A DNA stretch of 64,000 nucleotides. It comes from Geodermatophilus sabuli (GTDB taxonomy: Bacteria; Actinomycetota; Actinomycetes; Mycobacteriales; Geodermatophilaceae). Of this stretch, positions 1 to 10,840 are shown one piece after another. The position numbers and the translations under genes were made by a program. The notes below the pieces were generated by a model. That model was given only the letters and a program-made list of their open reading frames with translations, did no database searches and was not told where the DNA came from. The number at the start of each line of letters is the position of its first letter. The stretch's first letter is position 1. The DNA lies in assembly GCF_900215145.1 (NCBI RefSeq), contig NZ_OBDO01000014.1:1-64000 (forward strand), in the 5' to 3' direction.

Positions 1-41
1 AGCGCCTCCTGCAGCAAGCCCACGACAACCTCCCGTCCACT

Positions 42-68
42 GCGGAAACGTCGTCAGGACGTTCCCGC
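42..68 (-). terminator. hairpin downstream of the amino-acid permease
   Basis: Two 11-base arms (42-52 and 58-68) pair with one mismatch around a 5-base loop. The hairpin lies about 20 bases past the stop codon of the minus-strand permease. There is no U-tract, which is usual for high-GC actinobacterial terminators. The rest of bases 1-88 shows no gene. Confidence 0.45.
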
Positions 69-88
69 GGAAACGGGGTCAACGGCTA

Positions 89-1588
89 TCAGCTGCCGCG
101 GGGGTCCTGCACCCGCTCGCGCACCACGCCGGCCCCCGCGGCCCGCGCACCCACCCGCGAGTTGCGGTAGCCGTACCCGGCGTAGAGCAACAGGCCCAGG
201 ACCAGCCAGAGGAGGAAGCGCAACCAGGTCTCGATGCTGAGGTTGAGCATCAGGTAGAGGCAGGCGGCGGCGGCCAGCCCGGGCAGCACCGGTGAGAACG
301 GCACCCGGAACGGGCGGTGCAGCTCCGGCCGGGTGCGGCGCAGCACGATCACCGCGACCGACACCAACAGGAACGCGAACAGCGTGCCGATGCTGACCAG
401 CTCGGCCAGCGTGCCCAGCGGCACGAACGTCGCCAGCACGAGGACGAGGGCGGCGAAGGCTAGCGTGATCCGGACCGGCACCCCGGTACGGGGGCTGACC
501 TTGGCCACGGCCGGCGGCAGCAGCCCGTCGCGGCCCATCGCGAACCCGATCCGGCTGACGGTGATGAGGTCGACCAGGATCACCGAGGTCAGGCCCGCGA
601 CCGCGGCCAGCGAGATCAGTGCCGACGCCCAGCCCACGCCCACCTGGTCGAAGGCGTCGGCGATCGGGGCACCGCGGTCGAGCCGGTCGTAGCGCACCAT
701 CCCGACCACGACCAGCGAGACGCCGATGTAGAGCGCGGTGGACAGCGCCAGGGTGCCGAGCAGGCCCAGCGGCAGGTCGCGGCCGGGGCGGCGGGTCTCC
801 TCCGACAGGTTCGCCACCGCCTCGAAGCCGGTGTAGGCGAAGAACACCACCGCCGCGGCGGTCAGCACGCCGCCGATGCCGAAGGCGACGGGGTCCAGGC
901 CGAAGACCGCCGAGACGACGGGCTGGGCCAGCCCACCGTTCTCCTCGGCCGGACGGCTCGCCGGGACGAACGGGGTCAGGTTGGCGCCCCGGACGAACCA
1001 GGCGCCGGCGACGACGACGAAGACGCAGACGGCGACCTTCACGACGACGAGCGCGCCGGTCACCCGCGCCGACTCGCGGATGCCGAGGACGGCGACGACG
1101 GTCAGCAGGACGACGATCAGCGCGGCTCCGACGTTGACCGTGGACTCCTCGCCGAACAGGGACGGTGGCAGGTCCAGCAGGTTGCCGACGTAGCCCGACC
1201 ACCCGCGCGCCACCACCGCGGCGCCCAGCGCGAACTCGAGGAACAGGTCCCAGCCGATCACCCAGGCGACCACCTCACCGGCGGTCGCGTAGGCGTAGGA
1301 GTAGGCGCTGCCCGCGGTCGGCGCCGAGGCGGCGAGCTCGGCGTAGCAGAGGGCGGCCAGCAGCGCGACCAGCCCGGCCAGGGCGAAGGAGAGCACCACG
1401 GCCGGCCCCGCGGTGTCCCGGGCCTCCACGCCGGTGAGCGTGAAGATGCCGGTGCCGATCACCACCCCGATGCCGAAGCCGACCAGGTGGCGGGCGCTCA
1501 GGTGGCGGCGCAACCGCCCGACGTCCGCCGCCGTCGCGTCCCCGTCGTCCCCCAGCGCTTCCACCGGCTTGGTCCGGAACAGGTGCAC
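89..1588 (-). CDS. APC-superfamily amino-acid permease
   Basis: Predicted secondary transporter of 499 residues, normal for the cationic amino-acid transporter (CAT/YfnA) branch of the APC superfamily. After a short polar N-terminus (RHLSARHLVGFGIGVVIGTG) it shows about 12 hydrophobic segments. The glycine-rich IGTGIF motif of the first helix, which binds the substrate backbone in this superfamily, is clear near residues 42-50. It should sit in the cytoplasmic membrane and import amino acids by proton symport; the substrate cannot be read from sequence. The GTG start is preceded six bases upstream by TAGCGT, a good -10 element, so the mRNA may be leaderless. That element overlaps the stop codon of the upstream hydrolase gene. 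Confidence 0.9.
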   Translation of the reverse strand: MHLFRTKPVEALGDDGDATAADVGRLRRHLSARHLVGFGIGVVIGTGIFTLTGVEARDTAGPAVVLSFALAGLVALLAALCYAELAASAPTAGSAYSYAYATAGEVVAWVIGWDLFLEFALGAAVVARGWSGYVGNLLDLPPSLFGEESTVNVGAALIVVLLTVVAVLGIRESARVTGALVVVKVAVCVFVVVAGAWFVRGANLTPFVPASRPAEENGGLAQPVVSAVFGLDPVAFGIGGVLTAAAVVFFAYTGFEAVANLSEETRRPGRDLPLGLLGTLALSTALYIGVSLVVVGMVRYDRLDRGAPIADAFDQVGVGWASALISLAAVAGLTSVILVDLITVSRIGFAMGRDGLLPPAVAKVSPRTGVPVRITLAFAALVLVLATFVPLGTLAELVSIGTLFAFLLVSVAVIVLRRTRPELHRPFRVPFSPVLPGLAAAACLYLMLNLSIETWLRFLLWLVLGLLLYAGYGYRNSRVGARAAGAGVVRERVQDPRGS

Positions 1589-1594
1589 CGGGCC

Positions 1595-1600
1595 ACGCTA
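1595..1600 (-). promoter_or_regulatory. -10 element TAGCGT for a leaderless permease mRNA
   Basis: On the minus strand TAGCGT (TANNNT type) ends six bases before the GTG start of the permease, so transcription would begin at or next to the start codon. The same TAGCGT-to-start arrangement occurs at RNase J and at the racemase gene in this window. Confidence 0.5.
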
Positions 1601-2533
1601 GGTCCGGCCGGCGTCGCCCGCCTGTCGGCCGCCGGGCGCGGCCAGCCACCGGAGGACACGGTCGGCGGTGCCCGGCGCGTCCTCCAGGTGCGGCAGGTGC
1701 CCGATCCCCGGCAGCACCTCCAGCTGCCAGTCCGGCCGGGTGGCCGCCAGGGCCCGGGCGGCGGCGACCGGCGCCAACGGGTCGTCCTCGCCCTGGAGGT
1801 ACAGGGTGGGCGCGAGGACCCGGGCGACCGTCGCGCGGAACCGCCGGGGGCGCATGAGCAACGCCATCGTGTCGGTGATCGACCGCCACTGCGCGGCCTG
1901 CGCGGCGGCGGCGTCCGGCCGGGCGGCCCGCTCCCGGGTCTCGGCCACCACGATCGGCACCACCTCGGCCGGCAGGCGGTCGACGTGGGGCGTGGCCTGG
2001 CGCACCTGCTGGGCGACCACCTCCTCCGGCGTCATGCGACGCAGGCGGGTGGCGACGGCCCGCTCGACCGGTGGCAACCGGAGGAACGCGCGCCGGGCGG
2101 CCAACAGCGGGTCCAGCGGCAGGCGGGTCGGTCGGGGGACCGGCGGGCCGATCAGCACGAGCCGGTCCACCGTCTCCGGCGCCTCGGCGGCGTGCAGCAA
2201 CGCCAGGACGCCGCCCATCGACTGGGCCACGAGCACCACCGGCTCGCCGACCACCCGCTCGACGATCCGGCCGATGAGCCGCCGGTTGCCCGCCGCGGTG
2301 CCGGCCGCCGAGCGGCCGTGCCCGAGCAGGTCGACGGCGAGCACCCGGCGCTCGGCGGCCAGCAGCGGCCCGAGCAGCCCGAACCCCAGGGTGGAGGAGC
2401 CCAGGCCGTGGACGCACAGCAGCGGAGGGGCGCCGGCCGGGCCACCGAGGTCGAGGACGTGGACGCGGTCCCCGGCGAGTTCCACGCTGGTGGACCGGGC
2501 ACCCGGCGGCCACGGGGCGAGCGGTGCCTCCAC
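1598..2533 (-). CDS. alpha/beta hydrolase
   Basis: A 311-residue single-domain alpha/beta-hydrolase. The oxyanion-region motif HGLGSS and the nucleophile elbow AQSMGG (GxSxG type, Ser near residue 106) are visible. The acid DDP and a C-terminal GHLPHLE histidine complete the usual triad. The GTG start has a good purine-rich site (GGAGGGAG) upstream. It is probably a cytoplasmic esterase or lactonase; the substrate is unknown. It is transcribed in the same direction as the downstream permease, but the permease seems to have its own promoter. The region just upstream, next to the pdxY stop, holds a short element related to one at 25.2 kb. Confidence 0.85.
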   Translation of the reverse strand: MEAPLAPWPPGARSTSVELAGDRVHVLDLGGPAGAPPLLCVHGLGSSTLGFGLLGPLLAAERRVLAVDLLGHGRSAAGTAAGNRRLIGRIVERVVGEPVVLVAQSMGGVLALLHAAEAPETVDRLVLIGPPVPRPTRLPLDPLLAARRAFLRLPPVERAVATRLRRMTPEEVVAQQVRQATPHVDRLPAEVVPIVVAETRERAARPDAAAAQAAQWRSITDTMALLMRPRRFRATVARVLAPTLYLQGEDDPLAPVAAARALAATRPDWQLEVLPGIGHLPHLEDAPGTADRVLRWLAAPGGRQAGDAGRT

Positions 2534-2604
2534 AGCGGCTCCCTCCGGCCCCGTCCCGAGGCTCGCGCCGAGCGTGCGAGGCGTGAGGAGGACAGGGTCC
2601 TTCT

Positions 2605-3456
<852 letters not shown>

Positions 3457-3521
3457 GGTCAGAACCGTCGCACAACGGTCACGGGTCCCCACCAGCCAGT
3501 TCCGTCGCTGCCGGGGCCGGG

Positions 3522-3527
3522 CAGGAT
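3522..3527 (+). promoter_or_regulatory. -10 element CAGGAT for leaderless mshC-like mRNA
   Basis: CAGGAT (NANNNT type) is followed by exactly seven bases and then the ATG at 3535, the spacing expected for a leaderless transcript. The alternative in-frame ATG at 3526 lies inside this hexamer, which argues for 3535 as the start. Confidence 0.4.
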
Positions 3528-3534
3528 GGGCGGC

Positions 3535-4710
3535 ATGGCACTGCCTCCCCTGAGCTCCTCCGGCGTCGTCGGCGTGGCCGGCCGGATCGACGAGCCGGTC
3601 GACGTCCGCACCGGTGACCTGCGCCTGGCCGGGCGGCCGCTGCCGGTGACCAGCCCGGCGCGCGTCTACGTCTGCGGCATCACCCCCTACGACGTGACGC
3701 ACCTCGGGCACGCGGCGACGTTCGTGTGGGCCGACGTGCTCGGCGCGGTGCTGCGGATGGCCGGCGCCGACGTCGTCAGCAGCCGCAACGTCACCGACGT
3801 CGACGACGTGCTGACCCGCGCGGCCGACGCCCGCGGCCGGCACTACGACGAGTTCGCCCTGAGCCAGGAGTTCGCCTTCGAGCAGGACATGCGGGCCCTC
3901 GGCGTCCGGCCGCCGACGCACGTGCCGCGCGCCCGCCACCACATCCAGCACGTACAGCAGCTGGCCGCGGCGCTGCTGCGCGCCGACCGCGCCTACGTCC
4001 GGGAGGGCGCCGTCCACTTCCGCGCCGGGGACGTCGCCGCCCGTGCCGGGCTGGACGCCGCCCGCGCCCGCGAGCTCGCCGCCGAGTTCGGCGACACCCC
4101 CGACGACCCGCTGCGCGAGGACCCGCTGGACGTGCCGGTGTGGCGGCCCTCCGGGGACCGCGACCCCGCCTGGCCCAGCCCTTGGGGCTGGGGACGGCCC
4201 GGCTGGCACGCCGAGTGCGCGGCCATGGCGACGGCGACCCTCGGCCACGGCGTCGACGTCCTCGTGGGCGGGGCGGACCTCGCCTTCCCGCACCACGCGC
4301 ACCAGACGGCCATGGCCGAGGCCGCCTCCGGCGTCGGGCCGTTCGCGCGGGCCCAGGTGCACGTGGGCGCGGTGTCGCAGGACGGCGCCAAGATGGCCAA
4401 GTCCACCGGCAACCTCACCCTGGTCGCCGATCTGCTGAAGGTGGCCACCGGGCCGGCGCTGCGCCTGCTGGTGCTCGACCGGCCCTGGGCGCAGCCGTGG
4501 GAGTACCGGCCGGAGCTGCTGGACGGTGCGCAGGCGCGGCTGGACGCGCTGTTCTCCGCCGCGGGCCGGCCGTCGTCGTCCGCCGCGGCCGCTCGCGCGG
4601 TCACCGACCGGCTGCTCGACGACCTCGACGTCCCGGGCGCCCTGGACGTCGCCGTCGCCGACGGCGGGGACGCCGCTCGGCTGCTGATCCGCGTGCTCGC
4701 CCTCGGCTGA
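3535..4710 (+). CDS. mshC: MshC-like cysteine:glucosaminyl-inositol ligase
   Basis: A class-I cysteinyl-tRNA-synthetase paralogue of 391 residues. MshC joins cysteine to GlcN-inositol in mycothiol synthesis using ATP. Visible features are VCGITPYDVTHLGHA (Cys47 as a zinc ligand and the HIGH-like HLGH), GWHAECAAM and FPHHAH (further zinc ligands), and KMAKSTGNL in place of KMSKS. After the HH pair the sequence continues AMAEAASG, as in MshC, whereas tRNA synthetases have HHENE and a C-terminal anticodon-binding domain, absent here. It is slightly shorter than typical MshC (about 410). The Ser-to-Ala change in the KMSKS loop and the unusual neighbour pdxY leave open that this is a second, specialised copy. 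Confidence 0.75.
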   Translation: MALPPLSSSGVVGVAGRIDEPVDVRTGDLRLAGRPLPVTSPARVYVCGITPYDVTHLGHAATFVWADVLGAVLRMAGADVVSSRNVTDVDDVLTRAADARGRHYDEFALSQEFAFEQDMRALGVRPPTHVPRARHHIQHVQQLAAALLRADRAYVREGAVHFRAGDVAARAGLDAARARELAAEFGDTPDDPLREDPLDVPVWRPSGDRDPAWPSPWGWGRPGWHAECAAMATATLGHGVDVLVGGADLAFPHHAHQTAMAEAASGVGPFARAQVHVGAVSQDGAKMAKSTGNLTLVADLLKVATGPALRLLVLDRPWAQPWEYRPELLDGAQARLDALFSAAGRPSSSAAAARAVTDRLLDDLDVPGALDVAVADGGDAARLLIRVLALG

Positions 4711-4801
4711 GGACCGTCCGCGGCTCCGCGGCGGGCTGGATCGACCGGCGGCCCCGTGCCAGGCTGGACCGGCCCGTCGCCGAGCCGACCGGAGGCCGAC
4801 C

Positions 4802-5323
4802 GTGGACCGACTGCGCCCTGCTGACCCGTTCGAGCCCGCGCCGCGCCGCGGCGAGGTGGTCGGGTTCGGGCCGCCCTACGAGCGCGACGGCGTCACCGTC
4901 ATCACCGCGACCGCGACGCGCGCCCACACCGCCACCCGCCGCGACAGCCGATCCACCGGGCCGTCCGCTGAGCCGGCGTTCGACGCGGAGATGGCCGGTG
5001 TCCGGCCCTTGGGTGCGTTCGTCGTCCGGGACGGCCGGGTGCGCTGGCGGCCGGCCGTGGACGTCACGCGGCTGCTGACCACGGCCGAGCTCGTGGTGGG
5101 CGGTGTGCTCGCGGCGCGTCAGCTGGCGGCCCGGCCCAGCGCGGCGAAGGCGCGGGTGTCCATGGGGCCCGGTGGCTGGGTGAGCATGAAGGGCGGCGTG
5201 ATGGCGGTGCGCCCCGCGGAGCGTGGCTGGCGTCGACGGCGTCCGGTGCCGCCGCTCGCCCGCCGTCCGTGGTGGGCACGGCTGCTCGCTGCGGTCACCC
5301 TGGAGTCGCTGGTCAACCGGTAG
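4802..5323 (+). CDS. GerW/YtfJ-like small protein
   Basis: A 173-residue protein of unknown function. Its first half resembles the GerW (YtfJ) sporulation-protein family: GEVVGFGPPYERDGVTVI near residues 16-33, then PLGAFVVRDGRVRWRPAVDV near residues 63-82, the two conserved blocks of that family. The glycine-rich stretch that usually lies between them is missing. The C-terminal 80 residues are basic and Ala/Arg-rich with a weakly hydrophobic end. The GTG start follows a GGAGG-type site. In non-endospore-forming actinobacteria this family has no settled role. It is followed by the devR promoter, so it is probably not part of that unit. Confidence 0.6.
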   Translation: MDRLRPADPFEPAPRRGEVVGFGPPYERDGVTVITATATRAHTATRRDSRSTGPSAEPAFDAEMAGVRPLGAFVVRDGRVRWRPAVDVTRLLTTAELVVGGVLAARQLAARPSAAKARVSMGPGGWVSMKGGVMAVRPAERGWRRRRPVPPLARRPWWARLLAAVTLESLVNR

Positions 5324-5379
5324 GCGCCGGCGGGTTCGACGCCGCCGGCGGGTCGATCATGGGAGCGGCTGGTCACGCG

Positions 5380-5424
5380 GGGACCTTCGACTCTGCGTAC
5401 GGAGGCGGATCGGCGTCCTAGCCT
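5380..5424 (+). promoter_or_regulatory. devR promoter with DosR-box-like palindrome
   Basis: GGGACCTTCGACTC (5380-5393) matches 11 of 14 positions of the mycobacterial DosR box GGGACTTTCGGCCC. A -10 TAGCCT lies at 5419-5424, giving a start site near 5431 and placing the box centre at about -44.5, next to the -35 position. This is the geometry of DosR-activated promoters and suggests autoregulation of the downstream regulator. Confidence 0.6.
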
Positions 5425-5471
5425 GACGCGAGCGGCCCGACGGGGGCCGGGGCGGAACGGACGGTGCGCGG

Positions 5472-6149
5472 GTGGACGACGGGCGGCAGGAGCACGCGAT
5501 CCGGGTCTTCCTCCTCGACGACCACGAGGTGGTCCGGCGCGGGGTGGCCGACGTCCTGGAGAGCGACCCCGGCATCACCGTCGTCGGGGAGGCGAAGAAC
5601 GTCGCCGAGGCGCTGGCCCGCGTCCCCGCGCTACGGCCGGATGTCGCCGTCCTCGACGTCCGGCTCCCCGACGGGGACGGTGTCTCGGTCTGCCGGGAGC
5701 TGCGGTCGAGGATGCCCGAGCTCAAGGTGGTCATGCTGACCAGCTACAGCGACGACGAGGCGCTGTTCGAGGCGATCATGGCCGGGGCCTCCGGCTACCT
5801 GCTCAAGCAGATCCTGGGGCAGGACCTGGTGTCCGGCATCCGGGCCGTGGCCGCCGGTGGCTCGCTGCTGGACCCCGTCGCCACCACGGCGGTGCTGGAG
5901 CGGCTGCGCCGGGTGGCCGACCCGGGCGGTCCGCTGGCCAAGCTCAGCGACCAGGAGCGCACCGTCCTCGAGCTGATCGGGGAGGGGCTGACCAACCGGC
6001 AGATCGGCGAGCGCATGTTCCTGGCCGAGAAGACGGTGAAGAACTACGTGTCGCACCTGCTGGCCAAGCTGGGGCTGGAGCGCCGCACGCAGGCCGCCGT
6101 CCTCGCGACCGAGCTGCGCGGGACGGGGAGCGCGTCCCGCCCCGCCTGA
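5472..6149 (+). CDS. devR: DevR/DosR-type response regulator
   Basis: A NarL/LuxR-class response regulator of 225 residues. The receiver domain (about 10-125) has the acidic pair DDH, the phospho-acceptor in [13 protein letters not shown], and the switch lysine in GYLLKQ. The C-terminal LuxR helix-turn-helix (about 155-215) contains [16 protein letters not shown] followed by ERRTQAAV, nearly identical, as I recall it, to the DNA-recognition region of mycobacterial DosR. It should activate hypoxia/redox-stress genes when phosphorylated by the convergent DevS-like kinase, whose gene ends eight bases away. The GTG at 5472 gives the expected short N-terminal extension. Confidence 0.9.
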   Translation: MDDGRQEHAIRVFLLDDHEVVRRGVADVLESDPGITVVGEAKNVAEALARVPALRPDVAVLDVRLPDGDGVSVCRELRSRMPELKVVMLTSYSDDEALFEAIMAGASGYLLKQILGQDLVSGIRAVAAGGSLLDPVATTAVLERLRRVADPGGPLAKLSDQERTVLELIGEGLTNRQIGERMFLAEKTVKNYVSHLLAKLGLERRTQAAVLATELRGTGSASRPA

Positions 6150-6157
6150 CCGGCCGG

Positions 6158-7948
<1,791 letters not shown>

Positions 7949-8428
7949 TCAGCGGGAGCGGTCGGCGAGGCGGGGCGGACCGTCGCCGACCGGCTCTGCG
8001 ACGGGCACGTCCCGCCGGGGCCCGGCACGCCACCCGGCCAGCAGGCCGATGACGACGCTGATGTAGCAGCGGTCCGGCCAGGCCACCGGGGCCGGCCAGG
8101 GCAGCGCGTCCAGCACCGCGACCTCCCCGGGGTCGGTGACCGACCGGGAGGGCCCGACGACCGTCACCGTCCACCCGGTGCAGGTCTCCGGGTCCAGCGA
8201 GTCGACCTGGAAGGCGACGACCGCCCCGCTGGTGCCGGGCACCAGGGAGCTGCCCGACCACGACGGGATCACCACCCGGTCTCCGTGCACGCGGAAGGGC
8301 ACCGGCGCGATCGCCGGGAGGGCGTTGCGGGTGTAGCCCAGCCGGCCGATGCGGGCGCTGCGCAGCAGGGACCGGCAGGCGGGGTCGTCGAGGTCCTCGA
8401 CCACGTGGTCAGGGGCGGGGAGCGACAC
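7949..8428 (-). CDS. pyridoxamine 5'-phosphate oxidase-fold protein
   Basis: A 159-residue protein with the split-barrel flavin-binding fold of the pyridoxamine-phosphate-oxidase-like family. The opening CRSLLRSARIGRLGY and ALPAIAPVPFRVHGDRVVI are typical of these small flavin- or F420-linked proteins, which are common among DosR-regulated genes in mycobacteria. It probably binds FMN or F420; the reaction is unknown. The GTG start has an AGGAGG site. It lies 72 bases upstream of devS in the same direction and may be co-transcribed with it. A DosR-box promoter precedes it. Confidence 0.8.
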   Translation of the reverse strand: MSLPAPDHVVEDLDDPACRSLLRSARIGRLGYTRNALPAIAPVPFRVHGDRVVIPSWSGSSLVPGTSGAVVAFQVDSLDPETCTGWTVTVVGPSRSVTDPGEVAVLDALPWPAPVAWPDRCYISVVIGLLAGWRAGPRRDVPVAEPVGDGPPRLADRSR

Positions 8429-8500
8429 AGGGGCCTCCTGACGCGCGCGGCGCGGACGGGCGGAGGAGGGCCCCGCCGGTCGTTCGAGGGGCCTGGTCCG

Positions 8501-8543
8501 ACTCTGCGTGGGCGCGGCCGCCGGGCAGAGGGTCCTACGTCCC
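8501..8543 (-). promoter_or_regulatory. DosR-box promoter of the flavin-binding protein/devS unit
   Basis: GGGTCCTACGTCCC (8530-8543), read on the minus strand as GGGACGTAGGACCC, matches the DosR consensus GGGACTWWAGTCCC at 11 of 14 positions. On the minus strand the -10 CAGAGT lies at 8506-8501, giving a start near 8494 and a box centred at -42.5, directly against the -35 position. Confidence 0.55.
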
Positions 8544-8593
8544 GAGCCGGGCCGCCGGTCGTCCCGCGCCCGGTTCCCGGGCCGGATCGGGGG

Positions 8594-9124
8594 TCAGCCG
8601 GGGCGCCCGGTCAGGTCCGCCGCGACCTCCTCCGCCCACCGGCGCACCAGGTCCCAGTCGCGCGAGTCGCCGACGGGGGCGCGCATGGCCGTGGCCATCG
8701 CCCGCTCGCCGAAGCTGAGCAGCGACAGGTCCAGCCGCCCGGGGAACACCTGGTGGCCGCGGGCACCCAGCAGGGCGCTGGTCGGGGCGACGTCGTGCGC
8801 CTCGTCCGGCGGGAACGGGGGAGACCCGATGGGGCCGCTGGAGAACAGCCACACCGGGCGCTCGCGCAGCGCAGCGGTGTGCGCCGCCGCGTACTCCCGC
8901 GCCGGTTCCAGCCAGCGTCCGGCGTAGACGGCGCTGCCCAGGAGGACGGCGTCGAACGGCGCGGGGTCGGGCCGGGACTCCACCGGCGCGAGGACGGCGG
9001 TCACCCCGGCCGCCTTGCCGGCCGGCGTCTCGGGGAGGTCGCGGGCCAGCGCGGCGGCGATCTCCTGGGTGGCTCCGTGCCGGCTGGCCACCACGACGAG
9101 CACCCGGGACCCGGCGGCGGTCAC
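8594..9124 (-). CDS. flavodoxin-domain protein (HemG-like)
   Basis: A 176-residue flavodoxin-fold protein. The FMN phosphate-binding loop is VVVASRHGATQEIA at the N-terminus and an isoalloxazine-loop-like LLGSAVYAGRWLEPA follows near residue 60. Such proteins resemble menaquinone-dependent protoporphyrinogen oxidase HemG and are frequent in actinobacterial stress clusters; the electron partner is unknown. Its GTG start overlaps the stop of the universal stress gene by four bases (GTGA), so it is the last gene of a CBS-USP-flavodoxin operon. Confidence 0.82.
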   Translation of the reverse strand: MTAAGSRVLVVVASRHGATQEIAAALARDLPETPAGKAAGVTAVLAPVESRPDPAPFDAVLLGSAVYAGRWLEPAREYAAAHTAALRERPVWLFSSGPIGSPPFPPDEAHDVAPTSALLGARGHQVFPGRLDLSLLSFGERAMATAMRAPVGDSRDWDLVRRWAEEVAADLTGRPG

Positions 9125-10014
9125 CGGGCGCCGCCGGTCAGGGGGACGACGGCGACCGGGCAGCCCGCCCGGTGCAGGACGGCGTGGGTCGTGGACCCCA
9201 GCCGGGCCAGCCGCCGGCGCCGGTGGCCGACGACGACCAGGTGCGCGGTCAGGCCGGCAGCGACCACGGCGGCCGCGGTGCGCTCGCGGACGACGACCTC
9301 CCGGACCTCGACGTCCGGATGCCGGTCCCGCCACCCGGCCAGCGCCTCGGCGAGCAGCCGCTGCTCGTCGGCGGCGACCCCCACCCAGTCCACCAGCGGG
9401 CCGAGTGACTGCAGCGACGGTTCGAGGGCGACGTCCCGCCAGGCGTGCACGGCCACGAGGTCGGTGCCGCGGGCGGCGGCCTCGGCGAAGGCGAAGGCCA
9501 GCACCGCCTCGTCGCCGGGGCGGCCCTCCACCCCGGCCACGACCGACCGGCGCCCGGTGACCAGCGCGGCGGTGTCGTCGGGCAGCACCACCACCGGGCA
9601 GGGGGCGTCCAGCGCCAGGGCGGTGGCGGTGGACCCGAGGAGCAGACCGGCCACGCCGCCCGCGCCGCGGGCGCCGACCACGACCAGCTGCGCCCCGGTG
9701 CCGGCCGCCCGCAGCGCATCGACCGGGTCGCGCTCGTCCACCTGCCAGCGCACCCGGCCGGCGCCGAGTGCCGCCTCGGCCCCCTCGGCCGCGGCGCGCA
9801 GCACCGTCTCGGCGTTGGTCTGCAGCACGCCGGGCACGTCGACGTCGCTGAGCGGCGGGACGGGGAAGTCCGTCGTCGGCCAGGACAGGGCGCTCACGAG
9901 CAGCAGCGGGGCCTCGCGCAGCCGCGCCTCCTCGACCGCGAACGCCACGGCTCGGGCGGCGCCCGCCGAGCCGTCGACGCCGGCGACGACCGGGGGCACC
10001 CCGGCGGCGGTCAC
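9121..10014 (-). CDS. tandem universal stress protein
   Basis: A 297-residue protein made of two UspA domains (about 8-145 and 155-297). Each begins with a strand motif (VVAGVDGSAGAARA, then SVVAGVEGRPGDEA) and ends with an ATP-binding type motif: GARGAGGVAGLLLGSTA in the first, and a diverged GHRRRRLARLGSTTHAV in the second. Cytoplasmic, probably nucleotide-binding. Mycobacterial tandem Usp proteins of this layout belong to the DosR regulon. It overlaps the upstream CBS gene and the downstream flavodoxin gene by four bases each, showing translational coupling. Confidence 0.9.
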   Translation of the reverse strand: MTAAGVPPVVAGVDGSAGAARAVAFAVEEARLREAPLLLVSALSWPTTDFPVPPLSDVDVPGVLQTNAETVLRAAAEGAEAALGAGRVRWQVDERDPVDALRAAGTGAQLVVVGARGAGGVAGLLLGSTATALALDAPCPVVVLPDDTAALVTGRRSVVAGVEGRPGDEAVLAFAFAEAAARGTDLVAVHAWRDVALEPSLQSLGPLVDWVGVAADEQRLLAEALAGWRDRHPDVEVREVVVRERTAAAVVAAGLTAHLVVVGHRRRRLARLGSTTHAVLHRAGCPVAVVPLTGGAR

Positions 10015-10655
10015 GCCACGCTCCCCTCGGAGCCGGCCGCGGGGACCACCCGCACGCCGATGATGCCGCTGACCGTCCGGGCCAGCGCCCGCAGCGCGCC
10101 CGCCTCCGTCTCCGCCGACCCCCCGGGGGTGCCACCGGTGCGCCGCACGGTCGCGATGCCCTCGCTCACGGACACGTCCCAGCAGTCGAGGTCCCCGGTG
10201 TAGCCCTCGACCAGCCGCAGCAGGTCGGCGCGCAGCTCGTCGTCGGACCGGATGAGGGTGCGCAGGAGGTCGCGCCGGCTGACGATGCCGACCAGCCGGC
10301 CCCGGTCCACCACCGGCACGCTGCGCAGCCGGGCGTCGACGAACAGGCGGGCCACGTCGGCGACGTCCGCGGTGGGGTCGACGGTGCGCACGTGTTCGGT
10401 CATCACGCCGCGGACGAGGGCCGGCGGGGGAGGGACGTCGCTGTCCTCCTCGCGGCGCAGGTGCAGGCGCGGGTCCGGGGGCAGCCGGTCGCGGAGGACG
10501 TCGGCCTCGGCGACGATGCCGAGCAGCCGGTCCCCGTCGTCGACCACCGGCAGTGCGGCGAACCCGCGATCGGCGAGCACCTCGGCCGCGTACTTCGCCG
10601 AGGTGTCCGGGCCGACGGTGACGACCTCGCGGGTCATGACGTCTCGAGCCTGCAC
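10011..10655 (-). CDS. CBS-domain pair with BON-like tail
   Basis: A 214-residue protein with two CBS motifs (about 4-60 and 80-135: VMTREVVTVGPDTSAKYAAE and VMTEHVRTVDPTADVADVAR) and a C-terminal BON-like segment (about 145-210). It probably senses adenine nucleotides; related proteins occur in mycobacterial hypoxia regulons. The GTG at 10655 is preferred because GAGGAGG lies a few bases upstream and the protein then starts at VQARDVMT, the family beginning. It is the first gene of the operon with the stress protein and flavodoxin. Confidence 0.85.
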   Translation of the reverse strand: MQARDVMTREVVTVGPDTSAKYAAEVLADRGFAALPVVDDGDRLLGIVAEADVLRDRLPPDPRLHLRREEDSDVPPPPALVRGVMTEHVRTVDPTADVADVARLFVDARLRSVPVVDRGRLVGIVSRRDLLRTLIRSDDELRADLLRLVEGYTGDLDCWDVSVSEGIATVRRTGGTPGGSAETEAGALRALARTVSGIIGVRVVPAAGSEGSVA

Positions 10656-10686
10656 GCGCCCTCCTCGATGTGGGTGTCCCCGCCCG

Positions 10687-10715
10687 ACGCTAGGGCGGGA
10701 CGTCGGCGCCGCCAA
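10687..10715 (-). promoter_or_regulatory. promoter of the CBS-USP-flavodoxin operon
   Basis: On the minus strand TTGGCG (10715-10710) and TAGCGT (10692-10687) are separated by 17 bases, giving a start near 10680 and a leader of about 25 bases. No DosR-like box abuts this -35; the nearest good one (10761-10774) is at about -87. Confidence 0.5.
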
Positions 10716-10760
10716 GAGCCCCCGGGCGGCCGGACGGCGCGACGAACGTCCTGACCGGGC

Positions 10761-10804
10761 GGGACGCTCGGCCCGCTGACACCGGCGGGCGCGTCGGCCA
10801 GGGT
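10761..10804 (+). promoter_or_regulatory. DosR-box promoter of the DUF6544 gene
   Basis: GGGACGCTCGGCCC (10761-10774) matches 12 of 14 positions of the DosR box GGGACTTTCGGCCC. It is followed by CTGACA (10776-10781), a 17-base spacer and CAGGGT (10799-10804). The predicted start is near 10811, so the box is centred at -43.5. It may also serve the divergent CBS operon. Confidence 0.65.
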
Positions 10805-10840
10805 GGACGCTGACCTGTCCCAGCCGTCGGGAGGAGCCGC

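Noticed and set aside
3535-4710. Cysteinyl-tRNA synthetase
   Set aside because: Lacks the HHENE segment and the C-terminal anticodon-binding domain; the AEAASG continuation fits MshC.
4718-4731. Terminator after the MshC-like gene (CCGCGG-CT-CCGCGG)
   Set aside because: A six-base stem with a two-base loop cannot form well and is expected by chance at this base composition.
10709-10722. DosR box for the CBS operon on the minus strand
   Set aside because: Only about 9 of 14 positions match and it overlaps the -35 rather than abutting it.
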